This document shows positions 44,012 to 53,146 of a stretch of DNA of 56,954 nucleotides, one piece after another (position 1 is the first letter of the stretch; the number at the start of each line of letters is the position of its first letter). Below the pieces are notes generated by a model, which was not told the DNA's origin, did no database searches, and saw nothing but the letters and a program-made list of their open reading frames with translations. Location: contig DBWR01000062.1 of NCBI GenBank assembly GCA_002309305.1, positions 1 through 56,954 on the forward strand, written 5' to 3'. The position numbers and the translations under genes are program-made. The DNA comes from Treponema sp. UBA1233 (lineage in GTDB: Bacteria; Spirochaetota; Spirochaetia; Treponematales; Treponemataceae).

Positions 44012-44017
44012 CGGAGG

Positions 44018-44052
44018 ATTATCGCCTCAATCAGACAGTTTGAGCATTTCAT
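44018..44052 (-). pseudogene. N-terminal remnant of an NCLIEAI-type gene
   Basis: On the minus strand an ATG leads MKCSNCLIEAI, after which the similarity to the intact copies at 44069-44608 and 52781-53107 ends. The nucleotides match those of 52781-53107 closely over 35 bases. It lacks the palindrome and ribosome binding site upstream. It is the third trace of this gene family within 9 kb. Confidence 0.55.
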
Positions 44053-44068
44053 AGCGCGCCACACTTTT

Positions 44069-44608
44069 TCACCTTTCCGTAATACTGTAAAGCATCCATT
44101 CCTGACAGTAGGGACTTACATACTTCCAGTCACAGTAGTCGTATCCTTTTTTATCAAAGTCCTTCACCTTGATTACCTTTATGTCCCTGCTTTTCTTTGT
44201 CTTAATCATCACCAGATTGCTTATCTTGTTTTCAACAGGCTTGTCGTAAAGTTCCTCTGACGGCCAGTATCTGCTCCATTTTAAAAAACCTTCTTTGTTG
44301 ACCGAAGGAAAACGGCATTTCCTTGCAAGTTTCTCAATCCTGTCTACCTTAAACGTATATATCTTGAGCCTTCTTCTAAGTACAAATGCCTCAAACGATT
44401 CAAAATCCTGTTCCTTGTACTCACCCTTGAAAAGCAATCCCCTCCCCTCCATTCCTTTTAAATCCTCAAAATGACGGACCTTACCATCCTTAACCCAGAG
44501 GAAATGCCAGAAACCCGTGTTTATCTTCGGATAAAGATAGATGATGCGGGTGTTCTTAGGGTCTTTAATCTTTGCCTTTATCGCCTCAATCAAACAGTTG
44601 CTTATCAT
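44069..44608 (-). CDS. NCLIEAI-type small protein, copy 1
   Basis: The 179-residue protein starts MISNCLIEAIKAKIKDPK. I start here because GGAGG precedes it; a frame to 44716 would run through the shared palindrome. The N-terminal third (NCLIEAIKAKIK, then a HFLW and a HFED motif) is shared with copy 2 at 52781-53107, while the rest (basic, with two Cys near the C-terminus) is not. A conserved Cys near the N-terminus and a conserved His could suggest a Cys-His active site, but this is only a guess. No known family is recognised. It diverges from the HipA-like gene. Confidence 0.6.
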   Translation of the reverse strand: MISNCLIEAIKAKIKDPKNTRIIYLYPKINTGFWHFLWVKDGKVRHFEDLKGMEGRGLLFKGEYKEQDFESFEAFVLRRRLKIYTFKVDRIEKLARKCRFPSVNKEGFLKWSRYWPSEELYDKPVENKISNLVMIKTKKSRDIKVIKVKDFDKKGYDYCDWKYVSPYCQEWMLYSITER

Positions 44609-44647
44609 TGGTATATCCTCCTGTACAGAAATAATAGCATGGCTGTA

Positions 44648-44662
44648 TCTCATATTATGAGA
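44648..44662. promoter_or_regulatory. 15-bp palindrome in the hipA / NCLIEAI copy 1 divergent region
   Basis: TCTCATATTATGAGA is a perfect inverted repeat (seven bases each side of one T). The identical 15 bases occur at 53147-53161, the same distance from the start of NCLIEAI copy 2. It lies upstream of both genes of the pair, so an autoregulatory operator is likely. Confidence 0.7.
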
Positions 44663-44787
44663 AAGAGCATTTATAAATACCTTATTCTCCATCTCCATTG
44701 CGGCATAATAGCTCAATAAGGGAGTTATGCCTTTAAAAAAAGTAATTGTTAAAAAAAGATAAATTTGGTAGTATTAATTGTCTTAAC

Positions 44788-45972
44788 ATGAAATATACGC
44801 TCTGTCATAAAGATATACCTGTCCTCAACTTTATTGTTATCGGAGATGAAATTTCTGAAATCCTTGATGTCATCAACGAAAGGCACCTTCCAGTCGGCAT
44901 GTTCAATGAATGCAACAAAGAGCTTTCTTCAAAGCAGCAGTTTCGCGCATGGTGGAGAGACAGGTCAATTCCTGCAAGCCGGCAGAACCTTAGAGATGCA
45001 CTTGAACTTTTGGGCAACATAACAACTGAGCAGCTTGTAACAAGATCCTATGCATTAAGCCTTTCCGATCAGTATTGGGCAAAACCTGCCGATAGCAATC
45101 TAAAATGGAGCGATGTAAATTTCTTTGAGAATGATTTTTCGGAAGATGTCGGCAAAGCCCTTTTTGGAACTCTTGATATGCAGGATATTTCCAGTCTGAG
45201 CCTTATCTCACCGGACAACACCAGTGACGGATGGCTCAAGAAGAAGTGGATAATTGATAATGGTGAGCGCGTCTTGCTGAAGGGTGGGAGTGGAGAAAGT
45301 CAACAGGAGCCATTTAATGAAGTTCTTGCTTCCGAAATATGCAAAAGACTTGGGATTCCGCATGTAGATTATTCTATCGTGGAAAACGACGGCCGTTATT
45401 ATTCAGCCTGCAAGGATTTTATAAATTCAGATACAGAGCTTATTAGTGCCTGGCATATAAAAAACATTCAAAAAAAAGCAAACACCGATTCTGAATACAA
45501 ACATCTTTTAAAATGTTGCAAAGCTCTTGGAATGAATGATATTGAGCAGATTGAAAAGCAGATTTGTCAGATGCTTGTTGTCGACAGCATTCTTGCAAAT
45601 TCAGACAGGCATTTTAATAACTTTGGATTTGTAAGAAAGGCTGATAACCTTGAATGGAAAGGCTTGGCACCTGTATATGATACCGGCACCTCTATGTTTC
45701 ATGATTCATCCATCTATGACTTGAAAAATGGAATTGCCGCCATTCCATATAAGATAGTTGCAAAACCATTTGCTAAAAATCATCAGGAACAAATTAAAAA
45801 ACTCCCATGCTCAAAATATTGTAAGGATTTACCATTTGAAAATCTTGCTGACATTTCAGATTTTGCTTTTGCGTTATTTAAATTAAACCGTCATCTTGGT
45901 GAAAAAACTAATTTGCTTTGCACAATCCTTCAAGTCCGCATAAGGGAAATTCAAGAACTCCTAGCACAATAG
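44788..45972 (+). CDS. HipA-like Ser/Thr kinase
   Basis: The 394-residue protein has a HipA-type kinase core: the Gly-rich substrate region LLKGGSGESQQEPFNEV (about 173-189), the catalytic ILANSDRHFNNFGF (Asp in DRH, about 272) and the metal-binding APVYDTGTSM (about 295). HipA kinases inactivate tRNA synthetases or other targets. The usual HipB-type antitoxin is not upstream; instead the NCLIEAI gene is divergent. It starts at 44788 with no Shine-Dalgarno; TTGTTA and TAGTAT, 17 bases apart, lie upstream. A second, internally deleted copy lies at 54303-54404. Confidence 0.8.
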   Translation: MKYTLCHKDIPVLNFIVIGDEISEILDVINERHLPVGMFNECNKELSSKQQFRAWWRDRSIPASRQNLRDALELLGNITTEQLVTRSYALSLSDQYWAKPADSNLKWSDVNFFENDFSEDVGKALFGTLDMQDISSLSLISPDNTSDGWLKKKWIIDNGERVLLKGGSGESQQEPFNEVLASEICKRLGIPHVDYSIVENDGRYYSACKDFINSDTELISAWHIKNIQKKANTDSEYKHLLKCCKALGMNDIEQIEKQICQMLVVDSILANSDRHFNNFGFVRKADNLEWKGLAPVYDTGTSMFHDSSIYDLKNGIAAIPYKIVAKPFAKNHQEQIKKLPCSKYCKDLPFENLADISDFAFALFKLNRHLGEKTNLLCTILQVRIREIQELLAQ

Positions 45973-46172
45973 ACAGATTAATTAAATACTGAGCAGAAAT
46001 ATAAATCAGAATAAAATCGCGCCTCATAAACAGGTTTATGTAACGATGACGTGGGCGAACAGCACATGGTGGGCTCCAATGTTTATCTTTTTGTGCCAGA
46101 AATCATAAGTTATTCAGAAAGCGATAATTCCATCACATGCTTCATCATCGCTTCTATCCAGCCAGTTTTTCT
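45973..46172. other. 200-base stretch without a recognisable gene
   Basis: Between the hipA stop and the AbiEi-type pseudogene I see no credible ORF or structured RNA. The minus strand reads SLKKNWLDRSDDEACDGIIAF followed by a stop just past the AbiEi-type end; this could be the decayed start of a toxin partner, but there is no start codon and no support. Confidence 0.35.
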
Positions 46173-46716
46173 TTAGAGAACCTCCAGTTGAATAATATCC
46201 ATGATTTTTTTTGCGCCAGGAAATTTTGAAACATTCTCTTCCAGCCACTGAATATCGAGTTCATAAGTTTTATTTCGATAGTTAGAAACTATCTCCTTGT
46301 AATAATCAAAGGGAAGTTTATTTTTATGTCGAATCAGTTCAATAAGCATTCTCTCTTTTGTATAAACTTTGACAGATGTTCCAAGAATATTTTTTTCTTC
46401 GACACCAAGATTAAGTGTTTCCTTTGGATAAAAGAACTGCTTGATTTCTGTATCCTTTATTTTTGTTGAATTGCGCTCTGTTGCAATAAAGAATCTGTCG
46501 GGAATTTCAACTGTTAAATCCTGATAATAAAAAAGCGCTGTTCATCGTAAAAACTGAATCCGACCTTTTAAAAGCAATAACGGCTAGTTTTGAACATGTG
46601 GGGGTGTCAGAGTATACGCTTTTTTCTATCTTGAACAATTTCTTTTCGCCGAGAGCTTTTTCCAGGAGATAATCTGTTTTGTATGTTTCAATACACTGCT
46701 TATATGAATAAAGCAT
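46173..46716 (-). pseudogene. frameshifted AbiEi-type (type IV toxin-antitoxin) antitoxin
   Basis: From the ATG at 46716 (GGAGG upstream) the frame reads MLYSYKQCIETYKTDYLLEK and on to MNSAF, then shifts at a run of six A (plus strand 46529-46534): with five it continues as YYQDLTVEIPDRFFIATER... to VSKFPGAKKIMDIIQLEVL and stop at 46173. The downstream frame is open for 118 codons, so only one base separates it from a 180-residue protein of the AbiEi-type family that represses a partner toxin. No AbiEii-type toxin gene follows. It could be a true pseudogene, a phase-variable gene or an error in the sequence. Confidence 0.7.
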
Positions 46717-46882
46717 ACTAACCTCCACTAGAGTAAAAACCAAAAAAATAAAAATAAAGTGGGTTACTACTCTAAATATAATGCATAAAACCGAGCTAGT
46801 CAAGTAAAAGTCCACAAAATATGTATATTATGGGTGTTTGCTTTAACATGTGTACTATCGCTCTTTTATTAAGAGACTGCCC

Positions 46883-47239
46883 TCATTCGCACAAGCCCGC
46901 AAGGGACTTCACGATTTCCACAACTCCCTTTTGCTTTGATTGCGGCAGCTTCTCCAAGGTTTCGATTACAGCATGATACTTTTTGTACATTTCTATCTGA
47001 TGGGATTCATCGCTTTCATTCTTTTTTCCGTTTGCCTTAGTTTCCGGCAAGTCCAAAAGGTACTCAAGGGAAACATGCAATGCCTTTGCCACCCTCAGAG
47101 CATCCAGAGCAAACGGCTGTGAGTCCCTCTCCATCGCACGGTTGATGGTAGTCATTGGAACACCGCTCTTTGCAGATAATTCCTTGCGCGATAAACCATA
47201 ATAGTCCAATTCTGATTCAGCTTTCTTCCAGAATCCCAT
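46883..47239 (-). CDS. XRE-family transcriptional regulator
   Basis: The 118-residue protein has a Cro/C1-type helix-turn-helix (SRKELSAKSGVPMTTINRAM, about residues 17-36) and a C-terminal helical tail, as in restriction-modification controllers. It lies upstream of, and diverges from, the split methylase. A four-copy CGACA-type motif lies between the two genes and is probably its operator. A TACAAT hexamer is seven bases before the ATG and there is no Shine-Dalgarno, so leaderless. Confidence 0.85.
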   Translation of the reverse strand: MGFWKKAESELDYYGLSRKELSAKSGVPMTTINRAMERDSQPFALDALRVAKALHVSLEYLLDLPETKANGKKNESDESHQIEMYKKYHAVIETLEKLPQSKQKGVVEIVKSLAGLCE

Positions 47240-47251
47240 AATTTTTATTGT

Positions 47252-47354
47252 ATAAATATATGTCGCGAGGTTCTTGAATAAATCGACAGATATTTATATT
47301 ATTATCCAAAAGGCGACATCTGTTTATTTTATCAATTTTTCGACAATTGTTCTT
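47252..47354. promoter_or_regulatory. operator array between the XRE gene and the split methylase
   Basis: Four copies of a CGACAnnTnTTTAT-like motif: one on the minus strand (47252-47265, CGACATATATTTAT) and three on the plus strand (47284-47297, CGACAGATATTTAT; 47314-47327, CGACATCTGTTTAT; 47341-47354, CGACAATTGTTCTT, the weakest). The plus copies are about 27-30 bases apart, near three helical turns. They cover the promoters of both genes. Confidence 0.65.
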
Positions 47355-47380
47355 TCGTACGGCAAATTGGAGTGCCCCTA

Positions 47381-48301
47381 ATGGATAAACTTATTGATTT
47401 CAACAGCTATCCAGTTTCCAAAGTCTTGAGTCTTCTTTTGAAAGATAAAACCACGGGCGAGAATATTATCTTCGCAACAAATTCATATAGCCTTAATGGC
47501 ACTCAACTAAAGGAAAGCGACCAAATCACACGGACTCTTCTGAAAAATGGACTTTCGGAACTGATACAACCTCGGGTCAGTAAATCCGCACAGGAACAAG
47601 ACGAGCGGACAAAGAAAAGAGGAGAAGTTTTCACGCCATCCTGGGTCTGCAACAAGATGAACAACCACTGCGACGAAGAGTGGTTCGGACGGAAAAATGT
47701 TTTCAACACAGAAAGCGGACAGGATTGGATTCCCACGGCAGAAAAAATCAGATTTGAAAATCAAAATGACTGGCAGAAATATGTAGACTCAAAGCGCCTT
47801 GAGATAACCTGCGGTGAAGCTCCGTACATTGTTTCAAGATATGACACCACGACAGGGGAGTTGATTCCAACTGGCCGTCGCATAGGAATACTTGACAGAA
47901 AGCTCCGGGTTGTAAGTGAAAATACGCAAAGCGGTGACGAATGGCTCAAATGGACTTACAGGGCTTATCAAAGCGTCTACGGATATGAGTTTCAGGGCGA
48001 CAACCTTCTCATTGCCAGAATAAACCTCTTGAATACATTTGTAGATTATATGCAGGAACATTTAAATCGAATCCCGACAGAAACAGAAGTAAAAGAAGTA
48101 ACAAAAGTAATCGTTTGGAATCTATGGCAGATGGACGGCATTACGGGAACCATTCCTTTTATGAAGCCGAAACCTATGCAACTGGATCTTTTTGATTTTG
48201 ATCTTGGAGCAAAGGATTCTGGACCTGAGCAAATTGACTGCAAGATTTTTGATTGGACCGCAAAAAAATCTTTGACATACAAAAACATAAAGAGGGGATA
48301 A
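47381..48301 (+). CDS. N6-adenine methylase, N-terminal half (motifs X, I, II)
   Basis: The 306-residue protein has GEVFTPSWVCNKM (motif X-like, about 80-92) and LEITCGEAPYIVSRYD, which fits a motif I variant of gamma-class adenine methylases, then YGYEFQGDNLLIARINLL as motif II. It ends before motif IV, which is found at the very start of the next gene. GGAG precedes the ATG at 47381; a GTG nine bases upstream is a weaker alternative. The next gene starts two bases after its stop in another frame with its own AGGGGAT, so the split looks natural in this family and not like decay. Confidence 0.75.
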   Translation: MDKLIDFNSYPVSKVLSLLLKDKTTGENIIFATNSYSLNGTQLKESDQITRTLLKNGLSELIQPRVSKSAQEQDERTKKRGEVFTPSWVCNKMNNHCDEEWFGRKNVFNTESGQDWIPTAEKIRFENQNDWQKYVDSKRLEITCGEAPYIVSRYDTTTGELIPTGRRIGILDRKLRVVSENTQSGDEWLKWTYRAYQSVYGYEFQGDNLLIARINLLNTFVDYMQEHLNRIPTETEVKEVTKVIVWNLWQMDGITGTIPFMKPKPMQLDLFDFDLGAKDSGPEQIDCKIFDWTAKKSLTYKNIKRG

Positions 48302-48303
48302 AA

Positions 48304-49350
48304 ATGAAATTTGATTTTGCAATTGGGAATCCGCCGTATCAAGATGAAACAATTGGAAATAATGATAATTATGCTCCGCAAATCTACAATATTTTCATTG
48401 ATGAGGCATATAAAATAGCAAATGCCGTTGAACTAATTCACCCAGGGAGATTTTTGTTTAACGCTGGCAGTACTCCAAAATCTTGGAATAACAAAATGCT
48501 AAATGACAAACATTTTCATATCCTGCAATATGAATCAGATGCAAGAACTTTTTTCCCGAATACATCGATTACAGGTGGTATTGCTATATCATATCACGAT
48601 CATAAAAAGGAGTTTACTCCTATCGAAGTTTATTCCAGTTTTCCTGAAGTAAACACAATAAGAAAGAAAGTTGTTGAGAATAAAACATTTTCCTCGTTTT
48701 CTGAAATAGTAAAATCTGCTTATTCATATCACTTTTCAGAAGAGCTATACAAACAGCATCCTGAATTAAAAGGTGTTTTAAGCGATGGACATGATTTCGA
48801 TTTGAAATCGAATGTATTCGAAAAAATGCCTAGTATTTTTTCAAATGAAAAAACAGAATCAAATATGCTGTTAATATACGGACGGCAGGGTAATGAACGG
48901 ACAACAAAATTTATAAAAGCTGAATACATAATCTCACCAGATAATATTGATTATTATAAGTTATTTATAGCAGGAGCCGATGGAGCTGCTGGAACAATCG
49001 GGAAACCTATTCCGGCCAGAATATGCGGTATACCTACAATTGGAGAAAAAAGAGTTGGTAGTACAGAATCCTTTTTAAGCATAGGTAAATTTTCAACAAA
49101 ATCAGAAGCAGAAAATGCTTCATCATATATCAAATCCAAATTTGTACGCTTTATGCTTGGAATCTTAAAGGCTACACAGGCCATTACGCCTGATAAATGG
49201 AAGTATGTCCCCCTCCAAGACTTCACCCCACAATCGGACATCGACTGGACAAAATCCATAGCGGAAATCGACAGGCAGCTTTACAAAAAATACAAGCTCT
49301 CGGAAGAAGAAATCAATTTTATCGAAACCCACGTAAAGGAGATGGCATAA
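48304..49350 (+). CDS. N6-adenine methylase, C-terminal half (motif IV and target recognition)
   Basis: The 348-residue protein starts MKFDFAIGNPPYQDE, so motif IV (NPPY, about 9-12), the catalytic motif for flipping and methylating adenine, is the first thing translated. The rest (AYKIANAVELIHPGRFLFNA, then a basic C-terminal part) is Eco57I/type-II-methylase-like and likely recognises DNA. It should fold with the N-terminal half to make one active enzyme. AGGGGAT precedes the ATG. It abuts the helicase gene by one base, forming a three-gene operon. Confidence 0.75.
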   Translation: MKFDFAIGNPPYQDETIGNNDNYAPQIYNIFIDEAYKIANAVELIHPGRFLFNAGSTPKSWNNKMLNDKHFHILQYESDARTFFPNTSITGGIAISYHDHKKEFTPIEVYSSFPEVNTIRKKVVENKTFSSFSEIVKSAYSYHFSEELYKQHPELKGVLSDGHDFDLKSNVFEKMPSIFSNEKTESNMLLIYGRQGNERTTKFIKAEYIISPDNIDYYKLFIAGADGAAGTIGKPIPARICGIPTIGEKRVGSTESFLSIGKFSTKSEAENASSYIKSKFVRFMLGILKATQAITPDKWKYVPLQDFTPQSDIDWTKSIAEIDRQLYKKYKLSEEEINFIETHVKEMA

Positions 49351-49351
49351 A

Positions 49352-52300
49352 ATGAAAGACGAAAAAAACAACACAAACATCAAGAGCTCAGAAAAAGTCG
49401 TACCCATGATTTATGCCTACACAACTCCGGGCGTTGAATATCATAACGGCTACATCAAAATCGGTTACACGGAACAGGACGTGGACGAGCGGATAAAGCA
49501 GCAGACCCACACGGCGGGAATAAAGGCACAGAAAGAATGGCAGGGCAACGCTTTTTTTGAGGACGGCAGCGGCGACACTTTTACAGACAAGCAGTTTCAT
49601 GCCTACTTGCGGAGAAACGGAATTAAGCAGCCTCAGGACGAAGGAAACGAATACTTTGCCAAGGACGATGAAAACGAATGGTTCCACATTTCACCGGATG
49701 ATTCGAAAATCAAATTCTATGATTTCCGTTCCAATCGCGGAGTTGGCGGTGACATCAACGAAGTGTCCGTATATAAATTGCGAAAGGAACAGGAAGAGGC
49801 CGTTAATCAGACCCTCGCATATTCAAAGGAGCGAAAAGACGGAGAGTTTCTTTGGAACGCAAAGCCCCGTTTTGGAAAGACGCTTTCTTCTTATGATTTT
49901 ATCCAGAAAAAGAACGTCTCAAAAGTCCTCATCGTCACGAACAGACCTGCAATTGCAAACTCTTGGTACTCAGACTACGAGCAGTTTTTGGGAAGGCAAT
50001 CGGGCTATTATTTTGTAAGCAATGTTGACGGAATCAAAGACAGGCCTCTTGTCATAAACTATGAGCAGTTTACAAAGATAAAGGACGCAAATCCAAAGTT
50101 GATTGAGTTTGTTTCATTGCAGGATTTAAAAGGCTCAATCTATTTCAGCGACAAAGCAAACTCAACGGACAAACTAAAGGAACTGAAAGACATTGTATGG
50201 GATGTGCTGATAATTGACGAAGCGCACGAAGGAGTAGACACATACAAGACGGACATTGCCTTTGACCACATAAAGCGTTCCTTTACTCTCCATCTTTCAG
50301 GAACTCCGTTCAAGGCTCTGGCAAACAGCAAGTTTGAGGACAGGGCTATCTTCAACTGGACTTACGCTGACGAGCAGGAAATGAAAGCGAATTGGGACGT
50401 TTCAAGGCAGGAAGAAAATCCATACGCTGTGCTTCCAAAGCTAAATCTCTTTACATATCAGATGTCGGAAATCATAAAGGATGATCTCAAGCAGGGAATT
50501 GAGATTCAGGGCGTTAGAGAGGAGTATGCTTTTGATTTGAATGAGTTCTTTGCGGTGGATGGCGGAAGATTCAAGTACAATTCTTCTGTAGACAAATTTT
50601 TGGATGCACTCACAACGCAGGAAAAGTTTCCGTTCTCTACTCCAGAACTTAGGAACGAACTAAAGCACACATTCTGGCTTTTGAACAGAGTCGAGAGTGC
50701 AAGGCTTTTGGCAAAGAAATTAAAGGAGCATCCTATTTTCAAGGATTACGAAATCGTTCTGGCTGCCGGAGATGGAAAGTTGGATGATACGGACGAGACG
50801 ATGAAATCCTACGATAAAGTAAAAAAGGCAATCGCCGAACACGAAAGGACAATCACTTTGTCAGTAGGCCAACTTACGACAGGAATCACAATCCCGGAAT
50901 GGACCGCCGTTCTCATGCTAAGCAACGTAAAGTCCCCGGCTTTGTATATGCAGGCTGCTTTCCGGGCTCAGAATCCATGTTTGTTCGCAATAGGAAAAGA
51001 AAGATGGCGAAAAGAAAATGCCTATGTCTTTGATTTTGATCCCGCACGCACGCTTACAATTTACGAGCAGTTCGCAAACAATCTGAATCCTGAGACGGCA
51101 ACAGGAGGCGGAACATCAGATGAAAGGGAGGCAAACATCCGAAAACTTCTGAACTTTTTCCCTGTAATCGGTGAAGATGAAAATGGAAAGCTTGTCGAGC
51201 TTGACGCAAGGGAAGTCCTTTCAATCCCCCGGAAAATACGTTCCGTTGAGGTTGTCCGCCGTGGATTTATGAGCAACTTCCTTTTCCAAAACATCAGCAA
51301 TGTTTTCTCCGCTCCAAAAGAAGTGCTTGATATCATTGAAAAGTTCGAAAGGATAGAAGAGCCAAAGGCGAAGGTAAATCTAACGAAGGAAATCAAGGAT
51401 GAGTTGTTCCTGAATGAAGAGGGAGAAGTAGACCCCTCAGAGGATTATATAATCGGACGCACAATGGATGTCTTCGGCAAAAAAATTTATGACGAGGTAA
51501 TGGAAGAAAAAGTCGCGGATGCTTTCTCAAAAATCAAGACGGAACCTTCGAAGACAGACGACGTGATTTACAAGCTCAAAGATTTCTTTAAAGAAAAAAC
51601 TGTAAAAGGATTTGTGGAATCCGCGGAGGCGGCTTATGGAAGCGAGATGAAAAAGAATGACGGCAAGAAGATTGAAATAAAACTCAATTATGAACTTGAC
51701 CGCATGGTTGACAAGCTTCACGGCAATTATAAAATTCAGGAAAACATTCTAGAAAAGGAACGGGTGGAAGCCCAGCAAAACAGAAATGTAAGCGGAAAGA
51801 CAAGTGAGGAAATCGACAGGGAGTTCGCCTTGAAAAAACAGGAAGTCCTTGCGGGTTTTAAAGAGGATCTGACGAACGCCATTCAGGATTTTGTGGACGA
51901 ATCGGCAGAGACGACAATCCGCACGGTCGAAACCAGTATAAAAAACGGAATGAAAAACGAAATAGAAGAAGGAGTCAGAGATCACCTAAGGGGATTTTCC
52001 AGAACCATTCCTTCGTTCCTGATGGCTTATGGAGATGACACAGTAACTCTCGCAACTTTTGACACCACCATTCCGGGAAAAGTATTTGAGGAAGTTACGA
52101 GCATCACATTGGATCAGTTTAAATTTCTTCGCGACGGAGGAGACTATACAGAAGAAGAAACCGGAGAAACAAAGCACTTTGACGGACATCTGTTTGATGA
52201 AGTGGTGTTTGATGATTCAATCAAGGAATTCCTGTCACTAAAAAAGCGATTGGCCGATTATTTTGATGAAAAAAGCATCGAGGACATTTTTGATTACATT

Positions 52301-52708
52301 CCGCCGCAGAAAACGAATCAAATATTCACTCCCAAAGATGTCGTTAAACGAATGGTCGATATGCTTGAGAAAGAGAATCCGGGCTGCTTCGACGATAAGG
52401 ATAAAACCTTTATTGACCTTTATATGAAATCAGGTCTTTACATCACTGAAATTGTTAAACGGCTTTACCAGAGTGAGAAGATGAAAAAGCAATTTCCAAA
52501 TGACAAAGAACGGCTAAAGCATATCTTTGAGAAGCAGGTATACGGACTTGCGCCTACTGAAATTATCTACAAAATTGCAACAAGCTTCATTTTGGGATTT
52601 GCGGATAACACCGATGACCTGAAACACAATTTCAGACAGCTTGATGCTCTTCCCTATGCAAAAGATGGAACCTTGCAGCAAAAGTTGGATGAATTATTTG
52701 GAGAGTAA
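49352..52708 (+). CDS. GIY-YIG nuclease / SF2 helicase / methylase-like fusion (restriction subunit)
   Basis: This 1118-residue protein has three parts. The N-terminal GIY-YIG-type (T5orf172-like) nuclease has YAYTTPGVEYHNGYIKIGYT (about 22-41). The SF2 helicase or translocase has KPRFGKTLS as Walker A (about 172), DEAH (about 290) and LTTGITIPEW late. A long coiled-coil linker follows. The C-terminal end has IFTPKDVVKRMVDML and FIDLYMKSGLYITEIVKRLY, which match the shape of a methylase motif I with the Pro-Cys-Gly lost. It should translocate along DNA and cut, as in type I and type III enzymes, using a GIY-YIG nuclease. It stands alone as the restriction subunit of this system. Confidence 0.78.
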   Translation: MKDEKNNTNIKSSEKVVPMIYAYTTPGVEYHNGYIKIGYTEQDVDERIKQQTHTAGIKAQKEWQGNAFFEDGSGDTFTDKQFHAYLRRNGIKQPQDEGNEYFAKDDENEWFHISPDDSKIKFYDFRSNRGVGGDINEVSVYKLRKEQEEAVNQTLAYSKERKDGEFLWNAKPRFGKTLSSYDFIQKKNVSKVLIVTNRPAIANSWYSDYEQFLGRQSGYYFVSNVDGIKDRPLVINYEQFTKIKDANPKLIEFVSLQDLKGSIYFSDKANSTDKLKELKDIVWDVLIIDEAHEGVDTYKTDIAFDHIKRSFTLHLSGTPFKALANSKFEDRAIFNWTYADEQEMKANWDVSRQEENPYAVLPKLNLFTYQMSEIIKDDLKQGIEIQGVREEYAFDLNEFFAVDGGRFKYNSSVDKFLDALTTQEKFPFSTPELRNELKHTFWLLNRVESARLLAKKLKEHPIFKDYEIVLAAGDGKLDDTDETMKSYDKVKKAIAEHERTITLSVGQLTTGITIPEWTAVLMLSNVKSPALYMQAAFRAQNPCLFAIGKERWRKENAYVFDFDPARTLTIYEQFANNLNPETATGGGTSDEREANIRKLLNFFPVIGEDENGKLVELDAREVLSIPRKIRSVEVVRRGFMSNFLFQNISNVFSAPKEVLDIIEKFERIEEPKAKVNLTKEIKDELFLNEEGEVDPSEDYIIGRTMDVFGKKIYDEVMEEKVADAFSKIKTEPSKTDDVIYKLKDFFKEKTVKGFVESAEAAYGSEMKKNDGKKIEIKLNYELDRMVDKLHGNYKIQENILEKERVEAQQNRNVSGKTSEEIDREFALKKQEVLAGFKEDLTNAIQDFVDESAETTIRTVETSIKNGMKNEIEEGVRDHLRGFSRTIPSFLMAYGDDTVTLATFDTTIPGKVFEEVTSITLDQFKFLRDGGDYTEEETGETKHFDGHLFDEVVFDDSIKEFLSLKKRLADYFDEKSIEDIFDYIPPQKTNQIFTPKDVVKRMVDMLEKENPGCFDDKDKTFIDLYMKSGLYITEIVKRLYQSEKMKKQFPNDKERLKHIFEKQVYGLAPTEIIYKIATSFILGFADNTDDLKHNFRQLDALPYAKDGTLQQKLDELFGE

Positions 52709-52780
52709 TTCTCCCCTCCCTCTCTAGGGTATGGAGCCCCCCCTGTTGCAATATGAAGGGTATTCCACAAATGACGGTAG

Positions 52781-53107
52781 CTAAAAAATAAGGTGAAGGT
52801 CCCCCAATCCCATTTTCTTTAAAGTCCTGGCAATCTTTTTCTGGGACCATTTTTTTTCCTTCATATCCCTTACCATCTTTAGTCCAAAAATAGCACGACT
52901 CCCGACTTTTAACTTACCCTTAAACAGGGGGACACAGAATTTTGTACTTCCGGGAAGACAGTAGTGGTAGATTTGGTTTTCCGCCTTGTCTATCCAGTAG
53001 AAGTGAAGCTGGTTGTTGTTGAGCGCAAAAGGAAACCTGTGAATCTCAACATTCCTGTTCTTTATTTTTGCCTTTATCGCCTCTATCAAACAGTTTGAGT
53101 ATTTCAT
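52781..53107 (-). CDS. NCLIEAI-type small protein, copy 2
   Basis: The 108-residue protein starts MKYSNCLIEAIKAKIKNRN and shares the N-terminal third with copy 1 (including the N-terminal Cys and the HF/YW and YH residues), then ends with a shorter, basic tail (KEKKWSQKKIARTLKKMGLG). GGAGGAAAGG precedes the ATG, and the same palindrome (53147-53161) lies upstream as in copy 1. It diverges from the unknown 353-aa gene, in the place that HipA takes in copy 1. Function unknown. Confidence 0.6.
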   Translation of the reverse strand: MKYSNCLIEAIKAKIKNRNVEIHRFPFALNNNQLHFYWIDKAENQIYHYCLPGSTKFCVPLFKGKLKVGSRAIFGLKMVRDMKEKKWSQKKIARTLKKMGLGDLHLIF

Positions 53108-53146
53108 ATTCCTTTCCTCCTGTATAAATATAATAGCATAGATGTA

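Noticed and set aside
46840..46882. Terminator after the XRE gene (CTCTT/AAGAG hairpin)
   Set aside because: Only five pairs and no T-run on the expected side.
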